From an uncultured Amylibacter sp. (lineage in GTDB: Bacteria; Pseudomonadota; Alphaproteobacteria; Rhodobacterales; Rhodobacteraceae): 64,000 nt of DNA. Below, in pieces: positions 34,630 through 44,151 of this stretch (positions within the stretch are counted from its first letter, which is position 1; each line of letters opens with the position of its first letter). The stretch covers positions 1 through 64,000 of the forward strand of contig CANMGS010000001.1 in assembly GCA_947497475.1 (NCBI GenBank). Direction: 5' to 3'. The notes beneath the pieces are model-generated. The model saw nothing but the letters and a program-made list of their open reading frames with translations, was not told where the DNA came from and made no database searches. Both the position numbers and the translations under genes were made by a program.

Positions 34630-36042
34630 ATGGCGCAAACAAAACTATATGCAGGCGTGAGCCTTCGTAAAATACGTCAAGAATTTAATCTGACGCAAAA
34701 ACAATTTGCCGATCGTTTGGACATCTCGCTGCCCTATCTCAGTCAGATGGAAAATAACCACCGACCGATTGCCACTTCAGTAGTTTTGACCTTGGCACGC
34801 GAATTTAACTTTGATGTCAGCAAACTATCAGATGGAGATTCCCAGCGCGTTGTAGCGGACATGAAAGAGGCATTGGCCGATCCAATTTTCAGTGATGCAT
34901 CGGTCAATATTGCTGACTTACAATTGGCGGCATCGAATGCCCCAACTCTGGCACGCGCATTTTTGGATTTGCATCAAACATATCGCCAAGCCCAAGAAAG
35001 GCTTGCGTCTTTGGACGAAGCTTTGGGGCGTGAAGGCGGCTCTGTTCAACTCTCGCCATGGGAAGAAGTGCGCGATTTCTTCCATTATTGCGATAATTAC
35101 ATTGATGCTGTTGATCGTTCTGCTGAAAATTTTTCAAATAAACTGACACAATTTGATACGCCTTTGCATGTTGCCCTAACCGACTTCTTGTCAGACAAAC
35201 ATCGCATCACTGTTCAGTATTCAGATGATGCAGTTTTGCGAAAGTTTGATCGCAACAAACGCATCCTGACTTTAGCCAAAGGCACATCAATCGCATCTCG
35301 TGCTTTTCAGATGGCACATCAAGTCGCTTTATTAGAGCATGATGAGCTCTTAGAGGCCAATCTGGATATGGCAAATTTCAGCAGCCAAGAAGCACGTGAT
35401 ATTTGCAAAATTGGTCTTGCAAATTACTTCGCAGGAGCTGCACTCCTCCCCTATGCCGCCTTTTTACAAACGGCTCAGGAATGCCGTCACGATTTGGAAA
35501 TCCTCGCACTACGTTTTGGGGCGTCTATAGAGCAGGTCGCCCATCGCTTATCCACAATGCAGCGTTCAGGTTTGAAAGGCATTCCGTTTTTCTTTGTCCG
35601 TGTGGATCAGGCGGGCACAATCACAAAACGTCACTCAGCGACCAAGCTACAATTCGCCCGCTTCGGCGGCGCCTGCCCCCTATGGAACGTGCACCGCGCG
35701 TTTGAAACACCAGGGCAATTCTTACGCCAACTCGCAGAAACACCAGATGGCGCGCAATATCTGTGTCTTGCACGCGACGTATCCAAATCAGCAGGGGCTT
35801 TCCATGCCCCCATCCGGCGTTATGCCATTGGGTTGGGTTGCGAAGTCAAACATGCTGACGCATTAGTGTATGCCGATGATATGGACACACAGAGGACACA
35901 AGCCTTTGAACCTATTGGTATTTCTTGCCGTATTTGTGAACGTGAAAACTGCCACCAGCGATCTGTACCACCGTTAGAGCGCCGCCTGACAGTCGATCAT
36001 AATGCGCGTGGGATACTTCCTTATTCTCTATCAGAAAAGTAG
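34630..36042 (+). CDS. pccR: Short-chain fatty acyl-CoA regulator PccR (ScfR family)
   Basis: About 470 aa. An XRE-type helix-turn-helix (SLRKIRQEFNLTQKQFADRL, PYLSQMENNHRPI) is followed by a coiled linker and an IrrE/DUF2083-like domain. The C-terminal ScfR region has a conserved Cys cluster CRICERENCHQRSVPPLERR. In Rhodobacter sphaeroides PccR senses propionyl-CoA status and controls pccB. The divergent position next to pccB and the boxes between them support the same job here. The ATG at 34630 is favoured over one ten codons upstream because it gives the family N-terminus and leaves the binding boxes outside the gene. Confidence 0.9.
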   Translation: MAQTKLYAGVSLRKIRQEFNLTQKQFADRLDISLPYLSQMENNHRPIATSVVLTLAREFNFDVSKLSDGDSQRVVADMKEALADPIFSDASVNIADLQLAASNAPTLARAFLDLHQTYRQAQERLASLDEALGREGGSVQLSPWEEVRDFFHYCDNYIDAVDRSAENFSNKLTQFDTPLHVALTDFLSDKHRITVQYSDDAVLRKFDRNKRILTLAKGTSIASRAFQMAHQVALLEHDELLEANLDMANFSSQEARDICKIGLANYFAGAALLPYAAFLQTAQECRHDLEILALRFGASIEQVAHRLSTMQRSGLKGIPFFFVRVDQAGTITKRHSATKLQFARFGGACPLWNVHRAFETPGQFLRQLAETPDGAQYLCLARDVSKSAGAFHAPIRRYAIGLGCEVKHADALVYADDMDTQRTQAFEPIGISCRICERENCHQRSVPPLERRLTVDHNARGILPYSLSEK

Positions 36043-36101
36043 CTGGACGCTATATTTCTCTATGATAAGGTCGCCTTCTTATATCTATTTTAGGTGACTA
36101 G

Positions 36102-37325
36102 ATGCCTAGCCCATTACCAAAACCAACATATCTGAACAGCACAACGCCCCCCCATATCACGACATTGGTGATTATCTCTGGCATTGGTGCGATTGCATTG
36201 AACGTTTTCATCGCAGCTTTGCCTGAAATGGCAAAACACTTCAACGTATCTTATACGTTTATGCAATTGGCGATCACCGCTTATTTGGTCATGTCTGGTT
36301 GTGCGCAGCTCGTAATAGGCCCGATTTCGGATCGTTATGGCAGACGCCCAGTTATGTTGGGATGTATAGCAATCTTTATCCTCGCCTCTATCGGCGCATC
36401 CTCTACCTCCAGCTTTGAAGCGTTTCTATTCTTTCGCGTTGTTCAAGCGGTCATCGTCAGTGGCTTAGTACTCGCCAGAACAATCGTGCGCGATATGGTG
36501 GCCCGTGAAGATGCTGCTAGTATGATCGGATATGTAACCATGGGCATGGCACTAGCTCCTATGCTAGGGCCACCTTTGGGTGGCTTATTGACGGAGTTTT
36601 ATGGATGGCAATCCACTCTGCACTTCATGACCTTATCAGGCACCATAGTTTTTATCATCTGTTGGTTTGATCTGGGCGAAACAAACCAATACATGTCGGG
36701 CAGTTTTGCGGATCAGGTGAAACATTATCCAGAACTTATCCGTTCCAGACGGTTCTGGGGGTATGCATTTACAGCCGCTTTTGCAGCCGCAACATTCTTT
36801 GCTTACCTTGGTGGCGCCCCTTATGTAGGCAGCGAAATATATGGGCTTTCAAGTGCGCAAATCGGTGGATACATGATGCTAACGCCATTGGGATATATGA
36901 TTGGGAACGGAATATCGGGTAAATTCACAAAAACACTTGGTATATATAGAATGATTTTCGTAGGTATATTGGTAACGATTACTGGGATGATCTGTTCTTT
37001 ACTCACAATCAGCTTTGGCACAGATCACCCTTTGGAGTTTTTCCTATTCACTATCACAATCGGCCTAGGCAACGGTATGTGTTTGCCAAGCGCAAATGCA
37101 GGCATGTTGGACATTAAACCAGAACTTGCAGGATCCGCATCAGGACTTGGGGGGACACTCATGACATTGGGCGGCGTCGCATTTACAGTCCTTGCAACCG
37201 CCACTTTGTCCAGCACATCAGGGGCGTATCCGCTGGTTTTATGTATTATACTGGCGTCAACGCTTGGCTTACTAAGTGCCTTTTACGCTGTGCGTATCGA
37301 AAAGCAATTGGGACGGTTTGAATGA
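36102..37325 (+). CDS. MFS multidrug exporter, Bcr/CflA type
   Basis: 407-aa major facilitator with about 12 membrane spans. The family motif A after span 2 is GPISDRYGRRPVMLG. Span 5 carries MALAPMLGPPLGGLL, the antiporter-type motif C. The layout and length match Bcr/CflA drug:proton antiporters. AGGTG lies five bases before the ATG. Its stop overlaps the start of the hydrolase by four bases, so the two are co-translated. The exported compound cannot be inferred. Confidence 0.88.
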   Translation: MPSPLPKPTYLNSTTPPHITTLVIISGIGAIALNVFIAALPEMAKHFNVSYTFMQLAITAYLVMSGCAQLVIGPISDRYGRRPVMLGCIAIFILASIGASSTSSFEAFLFFRVVQAVIVSGLVLARTIVRDMVAREDAASMIGYVTMGMALAPMLGPPLGGLLTEFYGWQSTLHFMTLSGTIVFIICWFDLGETNQYMSGSFADQVKHYPELIRSRRFWGYAFTAAFAAATFFAYLGGAPYVGSEIYGLSSAQIGGYMMLTPLGYMIGNGISGKFTKTLGIYRMIFVGILVTITGMICSLLTISFGTDHPLEFFLFTITIGLGNGMCLPSANAGMLDIKPELAGSASGLGGTLMTLGGVAFTVLATATLSSTSGAYPLVLCIILASTLGLLSAFYAVRIEKQLGRFE

Positions 37326-38134
37326 TAAAGTTCATAAAACGAACGATTCTGTGGGCTGTTGTTTTATACATTGGCGCCTTTGCCGTGGTTTGGTTTGCAC
37401 GTAGCCTGCTTATTTATCCGTTTGATCCGACATATGTAACACCGGCTCAAGCAGGAGAACCCCGTTTAACTGAATATATATTGGGCACCAATGATGGCGA
37501 AACGCTGATCCTATGGGCCCGCCCTGCAAAAGGAAACAAAGCAACCGTTTTATATTTCCACGGCAATGCGGGAAATTTAGCCAGCCGCGTCCAACGATTT
37601 GACCGTTTGATTGACCGTGGATACGGCGTTATTGCAACCGGATATCGCAGGTCATCTGGCAGTACGGGGCAACCTTCCGAGGATGTAATCAGCGAAGACG
37701 CTTTGTTGGTGCGCAAGTCACTTTCTAAAATTTTAGGGCGCCCCCCCAAAGGTAAAATCATCTATTATGGTGAAAGCCTTGGGACAGGTGTAGCGACAAA
37801 ACTAGCAACATCTATCGCACCAGATGCATTGATCTTAGAGGCACCTTATACATCCGTTGTAAGTCTCGCAGAAAAACAGATGCCCTTTTTCCCTATTCGT
37901 CAGCTATTAGATCAGCGTTGGGAAACAGATATACACATACCCAAAGTAACAAACCCCACTTTAATCTTACATGGCACAAACGACAAAGTGATCCCCTATG
38001 CGCACGGCGAAACAGTATTCAAACTGTCAGGGGCAAAGAATAAAAAGCTGGAAACCATTAAAGGTGGCAATCATTTGTCCGCTTTTTCTGTTCAAGGGCA
38101 AAAAGTAATTTACCACTTTATTGAACAGCTCTAA
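37322..38134 (+). CDS. Membrane-anchored alpha/beta hydrolase
   Basis: 270 aa with an N-terminal membrane anchor (TILWAVVLYIGAFAVVWFA). An alpha/beta hydrolase of the BEM46/YfhR kind follows: oxyanion-loop region VLYFHGNAGNLASR, nucleophile elbow YYGESLGTGVA with Ser near residue 156, Asp in HGTNDKVIPY near 225, and His in IKGGNHLSAF near 250. The active site should face the periplasm. Coupled to the exporter gene by a four-base overlap. Substrate unknown. It ends tail to tail with betI (four-base overlap). Confidence 0.86.
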   Translation: MIKFIKRTILWAVVLYIGAFAVVWFARSLLIYPFDPTYVTPAQAGEPRLTEYILGTNDGETLILWARPAKGNKATVLYFHGNAGNLASRVQRFDRLIDRGYGVIATGYRRSSGSTGQPSEDVISEDALLVRKSLSKILGRPPKGKIIYYGESLGTGVATKLATSIAPDALILEAPYTSVVSLAEKQMPFFPIRQLLDQRWETDIHIPKVTNPTLILHGTNDKVIPYAHGETVFKLSGAKNKKLETIKGGNHLSAFSVQGQKVIYHFIEQL

Positions 38135-38718
38135 TTGGCAATACTTTTTAGCTGAAGGTGCAAATATTCAGTGACGATTGAAATCGTTTCCAAACGATCT
38201 GAACTTGGTTTTTGCAATGCTTGGCGAATGTAGAACCCATCAATCATCGAAGCCATACCATTTGCAATGCGCTCTGCATTCTCACGGTTGGTAATCTTTA
38301 ATAGATCATGCACTAAATTAGATTGTAAGCGGCGTGAATAAACCTGTAATAAACGCTGCGCTTCATCAGACGTTTGTGCCAAAACATAGAATGTCAGCCA
38401 TGATGCAACCACTTGTGGGCTGAAATTATCCAAATGAAAGCTGGCTTTAATAACCGCTTCCACCCGTTCAACGGGTGTTGTCGCAAGAGCCATTTCACGC
38501 TTAACGTTCAAACCATAGCGCGCCAAAATAGACCGCATCGCTGCCAGTAATATTTGGTCTTTACCGCCAAAGTAATGGTGCGCTAAAGCACTGGAAACGC
38601 CTGCTCTTTTAGCAATCTTACCGACGGTCACATTAAGCGATCCGATCTCGCCAATCTCTAGTATAGTGGCATCGATCAGTTCTTTGCGGCGAATAGGTTC
38701 CATTCCAACTTTGGGCAT
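38131..38718 (-). CDS. betI: Choline-responsive repressor BetI (TetR family)
   Basis: About 195 aa. The N-terminus MPKVGMEPIRRKELIDAT matches the BetI family start closely, which sets the start at 38718 although the frame is open 38 codons further up. The TetR helix-turn-helix is VGKIAKRAGVSSALAHHYFGGKD. The C-terminal domain (SWLTFYVLAQTSDEAQRLLQVYSRRL, MIDGFYIRQAL) is BetI-like. It probably represses choline uptake and oxidation genes. Divergent choX and a perfect dyad at 38818-38832 support this. The betA and betB genes are not in the window. Confidence 0.92.
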   Translation of the reverse strand: MPKVGMEPIRRKELIDATILEIGEIGSLNVTVGKIAKRAGVSSALAHHYFGGKDQILLAAMRSILARYGLNVKREMALATTPVERVEAVIKASFHLDNFSPQVVASWLTFYVLAQTSDEAQRLLQVYSRRLQSNLVHDLLKITNRENAERIANGMASMIDGFYIRQALQKPSSDRLETISIVTEYLHLQLKSIAN

Positions 38719-38817
38719 ATCATTCTTTCGAAACTTCCAATTACCCTTACGAAACGGTTTTTTAATTGGCTCGTCAATCAAAAAAAATTCTTGCAATTCT
38801 TTGATACGTGTTTTTAG

Positions 38818-38832
38818 TTGACGCATCGTCAA
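38818..38832. promoter_or_regulatory. Dyad TTGACG-CAT-CGTCAA, candidate BetI operator
   Basis: A perfect 6+3+6 palindrome 21 bases before the choX ATG, in the betI-choX divergent spacer. A related half-site TCGTCAATC lies at 38771. TetR-family repressors bind such short dyads, so BetI binding here is a reasonable inference. Confidence 0.55.
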
Positions 38833-38853
38833 TAAAAATCAGGGAGATTTTAA

Positions 38854-39786
38854 ATGAACGCTTTAAAGATTACAGCCTCTGCAGCTGCGCTTTTAGCAAC
38901 AGTATCAACAGCTGCTTTGGCAGACTGCGGTAAAGTCACATTTTCAGATGTAGGCTGGACAGACATCACAGCAACAACAGCAGCAACAACAGTTGTGTTG
39001 GACGCGCTTGGTTATGAAACAGATGTAAAGATCCTATCCGTGCCTGTAACATACGCCTCAATGGCGGGTGGTGACATCGATGTATTCCTTGGCAACTGGA
39101 TGCCAACAATGGAAGGCGACATCGCGAAATACCGCGAAGCTGGCACAGTAGACACAGTCGGCGCAAACCTTGAAGGTGCGAAATACACATTGGCTGTGAA
39201 TGAAGCCGCAGCAGCAATGGGTATTAACAGCTTTGCAGATATTGCTGGCGCATCAGATAAACTAAACGGCAAAATCTACGGCATCGAGCCAGGTAATGAC
39301 GGCAACCGTTTGATCCAAAGCATGATCGACGCGGATGCATTCGGCCTAAAAGGTTTCGAAGTTGTAGAAAGCTCTGAACAAGGCATGTTGGCACAAGTGG
39401 GTCGCTTGACAAAGAAAGACGAGCCAATCGTATTCTTGGGCTGGGAACCACACCCAATGAACGCAAACTATAAACTGACATACCTAACAGGTGGCGACGA
39501 TTACTTTGGTCCAAACCTAGGTGGCGCAACTGTTTTCACGAACACACGTGCGGGTTACGTGGATGAGTGCACAAACGTTGGCGCATTATTAAAGAACCAA
39601 ACATTCACATTGGCCATGGAAAACGAAATCATGGGCGCAATTCTGAATGATGGCGAAGAACCAAACAAAGCAGCGGCTGCATGGTTGACTGCAAACTCTG
39701 ACGTTTTGGGTGGCTGGCTAGACGGTGTCACAACCAAAGACGGTGGTGATGCAATGGCTGCGGTTAAATCTGCACTAGGCCTTTAA
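38854..39786 (+). CDS. choX: Choline ABC transporter substrate-binding protein ChoX
   Basis: 310 aa with a signal peptide (MNALKITASAAALLATVSTAALA). The mature part matches OpuAC-type choline-binding proteins: VTFSDVGWTDITATTAA, GGDIDVFLGNWMPTME, GIEPGNDGNRLIQ, EPIVFLGWEPHPMN and GGATVFTNTRAGYVDE. The Trp and Tyr residues in NWMP and GWEP suit a quaternary-ammonium aromatic cage. GGGAG lies seven bases before the ATG. A hairpin follows the stop before choW, which would keep the binding protein more abundant than the permease. Confidence 0.93.
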   Translation: MNALKITASAAALLATVSTAALADCGKVTFSDVGWTDITATTAATTVVLDALGYETDVKILSVPVTYASMAGGDIDVFLGNWMPTMEGDIAKYREAGTVDTVGANLEGAKYTLAVNEAAAAMGINSFADIAGASDKLNGKIYGIEPGNDGNRLIQSMIDADAFGLKGFEVVESSEQGMLAQVGRLTKKDEPIVFLGWEPHPMNANYKLTYLTGGDDYFGPNLGGATVFTNTRAGYVDECTNVGALLKNQTFTLAMENEIMGAILNDGEEPNKAAAAWLTANSDVLGGWLDGVTTKDGGDAMAAVKSALGL

Positions 39787-39799
39787 TTAAAACAACATT

Positions 39800-39829
39800 C
39801 GCCTCGGCCACATGGTCGGGGCGTTTTTT
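39800..39829 (+). terminator. Hairpin attenuator between choX and choW
   Basis: Arms CGCCTCGGCC (39800-39809) and GGTCGGGGCG (39814-39823), ten pairs with two wobbles, an ACAT loop, then six T. It has full intrinsic-terminator form 13 bases after choX and 20 bases before choW, so some read-through must feed choW unless choW has its own promoter. Confidence 0.82.
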
Positions 39830-39849
39830 CATCCTTGGGAGGGGAATGA

Positions 39850-40692
39850 ATGGATTGGTTAACTGAAACCAAAATTCCAATTGGGAAAGCCGCAAAAAAC
39901 GCATTTGAATGGTTGCAAGAAAACGGCGAAGGCTTTTTTGATGCATTATCTATCCTTCTGGAAAACCTTATCGAAGCGTTCCTATGGATATTACAAACCC
40001 CAAACCCATTAATCATGGTTGCCGTATTCACAGCCATCGCATGGGGCTTACAACGGTCTTGGAAAATCTGCGTTATGGTTGCGCTTGGCCTGTTGTTGAT
40101 CATTAACCAAGGCTATTGGGACGAAACCACTGAAAGCTTAACACTGGTTCTATCCGCTTGTGTCGTCTGTATGGGTGTCGGTGTTCCAATCGGTATTATG
40201 ATCGGGCACAGACCCAAAATATACTCTTATATCGCCCCAATTCTGGATCTGATGCAAACGCTACCAACATTCGTCTATCTGATCCCAGCGATCGTATTCT
40301 TTGGTATCGGCATGGTACCAGGTTTGATCGCTACAGTGATCTTCGTACTCCCAGCCCCAATCCGTTTGACCTATCTGGGCATCACAAGTGTGCCAGAAGA
40401 TCAATTGGAAGCGGCAGATAGTTTTGGCGCTACAAAACGCGAAAAGCTACTGAACGTGGAACTGCCAAACGCATTGCCACAAATCATGACAGGTTTGAAC
40501 CAAACCATCATGCTGTCCCTATCAATGGTGGTGATCGCTGCCCTTGTTGGTGCAGACGGTTTAGGTGTGCCTGTGGTGCGCGCTTTGAACTCAGTGAACA
40601 CAGCCCTAGGCTTTGAGAGCGGGTTTATCATCGTGATCGTCGCTATCCTATTGGATCGCGTGCTGCGGATACGAACGGATGAAAAAAGATAA
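39850..40692 (+). CDS. choW: Choline ABC transporter permease ChoW
   Basis: 280-aa inner-membrane permease of the ProW/OpuAB type. A short cytoplasmic head is followed by about 6-7 spans: LIMVAVFTAIAWGL, ICVMVALGLLLII, LTLVLSACVVCMGVGVPIG, LIPAIVFFGIGMVPGLIA, and near the end SLSMVVIAALVG. The EAA coupling loop reads QLEAADSFGATKREKLLNVE and contacts the ATPase. It works with ChoX to import choline. The ATPase gene choV, normally next, is missing: a terminator follows 24 bases after the stop and an unrelated enzyme gene comes next. GGGAGGGG precedes the ATG. Confidence 0.92.
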   Translation: MDWLTETKIPIGKAAKNAFEWLQENGEGFFDALSILLENLIEAFLWILQTPNPLIMVAVFTAIAWGLQRSWKICVMVALGLLLIINQGYWDETTESLTLVLSACVVCMGVGVPIGIMIGHRPKIYSYIAPILDLMQTLPTFVYLIPAIVFFGIGMVPGLIATVIFVLPAPIRLTYLGITSVPEDQLEAADSFGATKREKLLNVELPNALPQIMTGLNQTIMLSLSMVVIAALVGADGLGVPVVRALNSVNTALGFESGFIIVIVAILLDRVLRIRTDEKR

Positions 40693-40715
40693 CCAAGCTC
40701 CAATAGATGAATAAG

Positions 40716-40739
40716 AGAGCCCCATGTGGGCTCTTTTTT
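40716..40739 (+). terminator. Rho-independent terminator after choW
   Basis: Perfect 7-bp stem AGAGCCC/GGGCTCT with a 5-base loop, followed by a T-run. It closes the choX-choW unit. Confidence 0.9.
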
Positions 40740-40813
40740 GTTTCACAGGTGTAAATATTGGACATGATACCTTAGCATCAAACGCAACAGTCTTAATTTT
40801 ATCGGATCAGATG

Positions 40814-41761
40814 ATGGCAAAAGCTTCTACATTCAACAGTTCCGCTTATGGCGGCAGAGGTTGGTCGCAACGCACAACACCCCATGCACAAGAGTTTGGC
40901 ACAATCTGGCGCGGTGGTATCGACAGCGAATGGGGACAATTAAGGTCGGTGCTTTTATGTAAGCCAGACCATGAAATCATCGTAGAAGATTACAATTCAG
41001 CGCAACAATTAGAGCCACTGGATTTAGGGCGCGCCCAAGAAGAGCATGATCAGCTTTGCGATGCTTATGAGAACGCTGGTGTGACAATTATCAAAACACC
41101 TGACGTTGAAGCCCCGACACCAAATAGAATGTTTTGTGCTGACCTCTTTGTAATGACCCCCCAAGGCGCCATTCTTGCGCGCCCTGCCTCTACGGTTCGC
41201 GCAGGTGAAGAAGTTGTCACAGCACAGGCATTGGCATCCGCAGGCGTTCCAATCTTACGCACATTAACAGGCATCGCCACATTCGAAGGGGCAGACCTGA
41301 TTTGGTTAAACCCCGACCATGCTATCATCGGTCGTGGTTTGCGCACCAATCAAGCTGCCATTGATCAGATCACTGCCGTTTTAGCCGATATCGGCATTAC
41401 ACTTACAGCCGTAGATATGCCCTTTGGCACAATGCACCTTATGGGAATGATGCGTATATGCAGCCCTGACTTAGCAATCGCATGGCCCCGCCGCACACCA
41501 CATGCAGCTGTGATGCTCATGCGCGAATATGGGTATAACGTGGAATTTTTACCCGATGAAGATGCTGCGCAAGCAAACCGAGCGCTGAACTTTGTCGCCC
41601 TATCCTCTGGTAAAATCTTGATGCCAGCTGGTAATGATGAAACCCGGGATTGGTATCAGAGCCTTGGTATAGAAACCATCGAAACACCTATGTTCGAGTT
41701 GCGAAAAGCAGCAGGCGCTGTGGGGTGTTTAACTGGCATCGTAGAACGAGATATGGTTTAA
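40814..41761 (+). CDS. Amidinotransferase-fold hydrolase (dimethylargininase / arginine deiminase-like)
   Basis: About 315 aa, of the pentein fold. Early blocks are DSEWGQLRSVLLCKPDHE and PTPNRMFCADLFVMTP (substrate-binding Asp). FEGADLIWLNPDHAIIGRGLRTN and a catalytic His in GTMHLMGMMRI near residue 210 follow. The C-terminal Cys in GAVGCLTGIVE is the probable nucleophile. This set fits N-dimethylarginine dimethylaminohydrolase or a close guanidine hydrolase. The start is at 40814 or one codon earlier; GGA lies seven bases upstream. The frame is open further up but that part lies in the choW terminator. No arginine genes are adjacent. Confidence 0.8.
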   Translation: MAKASTFNSSAYGGRGWSQRTTPHAQEFGTIWRGGIDSEWGQLRSVLLCKPDHEIIVEDYNSAQQLEPLDLGRAQEEHDQLCDAYENAGVTIIKTPDVEAPTPNRMFCADLFVMTPQGAILARPASTVRAGEEVVTAQALASAGVPILRTLTGIATFEGADLIWLNPDHAIIGRGLRTNQAAIDQITAVLADIGITLTAVDMPFGTMHLMGMMRICSPDLAIAWPRRTPHAAVMLMREYGYNVEFLPDEDAAQANRALNFVALSSGKILMPAGNDETRDWYQSLGIETIETPMFELRKAAGAVGCLTGIVERDMV

Positions 41762-41879
41762 ATTCAATACGGTTTATCGGCAGATCACCTTTAATATAAA
41801 CTCTATTTAAATTTCCACTTCGTAAAACACATCTTTTGTGGAATGATTTGCATATACCAATACGACCCAAGTGAAATTT

Positions 41880-42662
41880 ATGCCAAATCAATCCACTGCA
41901 CCAGAAGCATCGCCAATACCTAAGGTTTTAGATCTAAAAGCGTCTGATCTATCCGCGGTCTTACGCGCGGGGTGGTCTGATTTTTGCAAAGCCCCTCTTT
42001 TCGGTATCTTTTTTAGCGCCATCTATTTCTTTGGTGGTTGGGTCATGCTTTTAATCTACACTCAGGTCGGCGAAATATGGTGGGCTGTTCCTTTCTGGGT
42101 CGGCTTCCCAATGATCGCCCCATTTGCCGCCGTAGGTCTTTACGAAGTTTCTAAACAATTTGAACAAGGCACGCATCCAACATGGAAGCATATATTGGGT
42201 GTAGTTATCGCTGAACGTTACAGACAAATCCCATCAATCGGTGCTCTGATAATGTTTTGGTTCATCGTCTGGATATTCGTGTCACATTCCGTCTTTGCAA
42301 TCATTTTTGGCCTTTCTGCTATGGGCAGCACACCTGACTTTATAGGAATGCTGACCACCCAAAACGGATTGATGCTTTTAGCAGGCGAGCTTGTGATAGG
42401 CGCATTCTTTGCTTTTGTCGTTTACATGACAACCGTCATGGGGTTGCCACTGCTACTAGATCGCGAACTTGATTTCATCACCGCGATGATTATCAGTACA
42501 AAAACCGTTATAGAAAACCCAACCATCATGATGATCTGGGCCATGATTATTGCCATATGCCTCTTTGCAGGAATGCTACTAGGGTTTCTTGGGCTCTTCA
42601 TCGCCCTGCCCGTTTTGGGGCATGCAACATGGCATCTGTATAGGCGGGCTTTGTCAAAATAA
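41880..42662 (+). CDS. DUF2189 integral membrane protein
   Basis: About 260-aa membrane protein of the DUF2189 family. A soluble head of about 45 residues (VLRAGWSDFCKAPLFGIFF) leads into around six spans, including YFFGGWVMLLIY, WAVPFWVGFPMIAPFAAVGLY, FWFIVWIFVSHSVFAIIFG and MMIWAMIIAICLFAGMLLGFLGL. YEVSKQFEQG after the third span and LPLLLDRELDFITAM are conserved loops. Function unknown. The GTG at 41871 and the ATG at 41880 are both possible starts with weak Shine-Dalgarno sequences. A bidirectional terminator follows. Confidence 0.8.
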   Translation: MPNQSTAPEASPIPKVLDLKASDLSAVLRAGWSDFCKAPLFGIFFSAIYFFGGWVMLLIYTQVGEIWWAVPFWVGFPMIAPFAAVGLYEVSKQFEQGTHPTWKHILGVVIAERYRQIPSIGALIMFWFIVWIFVSHSVFAIIFGLSAMGSTPDFIGMLTTQNGLMLLAGELVIGAFFAFVVYMTTVMGLPLLLDRELDFITAMIISTKTVIENPTIMMIWAMIIAICLFAGMLLGFLGLFIALPVLGHATWHLYRRALSK

Positions 42663-42672
42663 TCCCGCAATA

Positions 42673-42700
42673 AAAAAGCCCGCTGATGAGCGGGCTTTTT
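42673..42700. terminator. Bidirectional terminator between DUF2189 gene and pntB
   Basis: Stem GCCCGCT/AGCGGGC with flanking A and T runs (AAAAA before, TTTTT after) around a 4-base loop. It can end transcripts of the DUF2189 gene on the plus strand and of pntAB on the minus strand. Confidence 0.92.
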
Positions 42701-42704
42701 CTTA

Positions 42705-44138
42705 TTAACTGATCTGCCCTAGAAGCTGATCCAATGATGCCTTTGCATCACCGTAAAGCATCCGAGAGTTCTCTTTAAAGAACAGTGGGTTTTCGATACC
42801 AGAGTATCCCGTCCCTTGACCGCGTTTCGAGATGATCACAGACTTGGCTTTCCACACTTCCAACACTGGCATACCAGCAATCGGTGAGTTTGGATCGTCT
42901 TGTGCTGCTGGGTTCACGATGTCATTGGACCCGATAATCATCACAACGTCTGTTTCTGGGAAATCATCGTTGATCTCATCCATTTCCAAAACGATGTCAT
43001 ACGGCACTTTCGCTTCTGCTAGCAAAACGTTCATGTGACCTGGCAAACGCCCCGCAACTGGGTGAATACCAAAGCGCACCTCTTTGCCTTTTGCACGCAA
43101 ACGACGTGTCAGCTCTGACACTGATTGCTGCGCTTGTGCAACCGCCATACCGTAGCCTGGTACGATGATGATCGAGTTTGCATCTTCAAGCTGTGCTGCC
43201 ACAGTGTTTGCATCTGTTGGCACCATTTCACCTTCGATTTCCATTGCAGGACCTTTGGTTTCACCAAAGCCACCCAAGATCACGCTGACGAACGAACGGT
43301 TCATCGCTTTACACATGATGTAGGATAGAATTGCACCTGATGAACCTACCAAAGCGCCAACAACAATCAACAGATCGTTGCCAAGGCTGAAACCAATCGC
43401 TGCTGCTGCCCAACCAGAGTAGCTGTTCAGCATAGACACAACCACTGGCATATCAGCACCACCGATACCCATGATCAAATGGTAACCGATAAACAAGGCC
43501 GCCAATGTCATAACGAACAATGGTAGGAAACCACCAGTGTTAAAGTACCAGATTAAGCAAAGCACAGAAATTGCCGCTGCTGATGCGTTCAACAAATGAC
43601 CACCTGGCAGTTTTTCAGCCGCAGATGTCACTTTGCCTGCAAGTTTGCCGTAAGCAACCACAGAGCCAGTAAATGTGATCGCACCAATAAAGATACCCAA
43701 GAAGAGCTCAACACGCAGAATTGCAATCTCAACGCCGTCTTTTTTCGCCAACAAAGCAGCAAAACCTTCAAGTGCTTTCTTCGCTGTATCATCCATGACC
43801 AGAACGCGACCCAACTCGATATGCGCGTTAAAGCCCACGAAAACCGCAGCCAAGCCAACCAAAGAGTGCATCGCCGCCACAAGTTGCGGCATCTCTGTCA
43901 TTTGTACGCGTTGCGCTACGACATAACCAATGGCTCCACCTGCTGCGATCAACACCAATGACAAGAACCATAAGCCTGATCCCGGTCCGATAAGCGTTGC
44001 GAAAACTGCCAAGCCCATACCAACGATACCATACCAAACGGCACGTTTTGCGCTTTCTTGTCCAGACAATCCGCCCAAAGACAAGATAAACAGAACTGCT
44101 GCAACCACATAAGCTGCTGTTGTAAATCCGTATTCCAT
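42705..44138 (-). CDS. pntB: Proton-translocating NAD(P) transhydrogenase, beta subunit
   Basis: About 477 aa. The membrane part dII (residues 1-280, about nine spans, with [20 protein letters not shown] and [25 protein letters not shown]) is followed by the NADP(H)-binding dIII domain ([72 protein letters not shown]). It couples proton influx to NADPH formation. The ATG at 44138 is chosen because GGGGG lies eight bases before it and the family starts there. It begins 13 bases after pntA. Confidence 0.96.
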   Translation of the reverse strand: MEYGFTTAAYVVAAVLFILSLGGLSGQESAKRAVWYGIVGMGLAVFATLIGPGSGLWFLSLVLIAAGGAIGYVVAQRVQMTEMPQLVAAMHSLVGLAAVFVGFNAHIELGRVLVMDDTAKKALEGFAALLAKKDGVEIAILRVELFLGIFIGAITFTGSVVAYGKLAGKVTSAAEKLPGGHLLNASAAAISVLCLIWYFNTGGFLPLFVMTLAALFIGYHLIMGIGGADMPVVVSMLNSYSGWAAAAIGFSLGNDLLIVVGALVGSSGAILSYIMCKAMNRSFVSVILGGFGETKGPAMEIEGEMVPTDANTVAAQLEDANSIIIVPGYGMAVAQAQQSVSELTRRLRAKGKEVRFGIHPVAGRLPGHMNVLLAEAKVPYDIVLEMDEINDDFPETDVVMIIGSNDIVNPAAQDDPNSPIAGMPVLEVWKAKSVIISKRGQGTGYSGIENPLFFKENSRMLYGDAKASLDQLLGQIS

Positions 44139-44151
44139 AGTCTTTTCCCCC

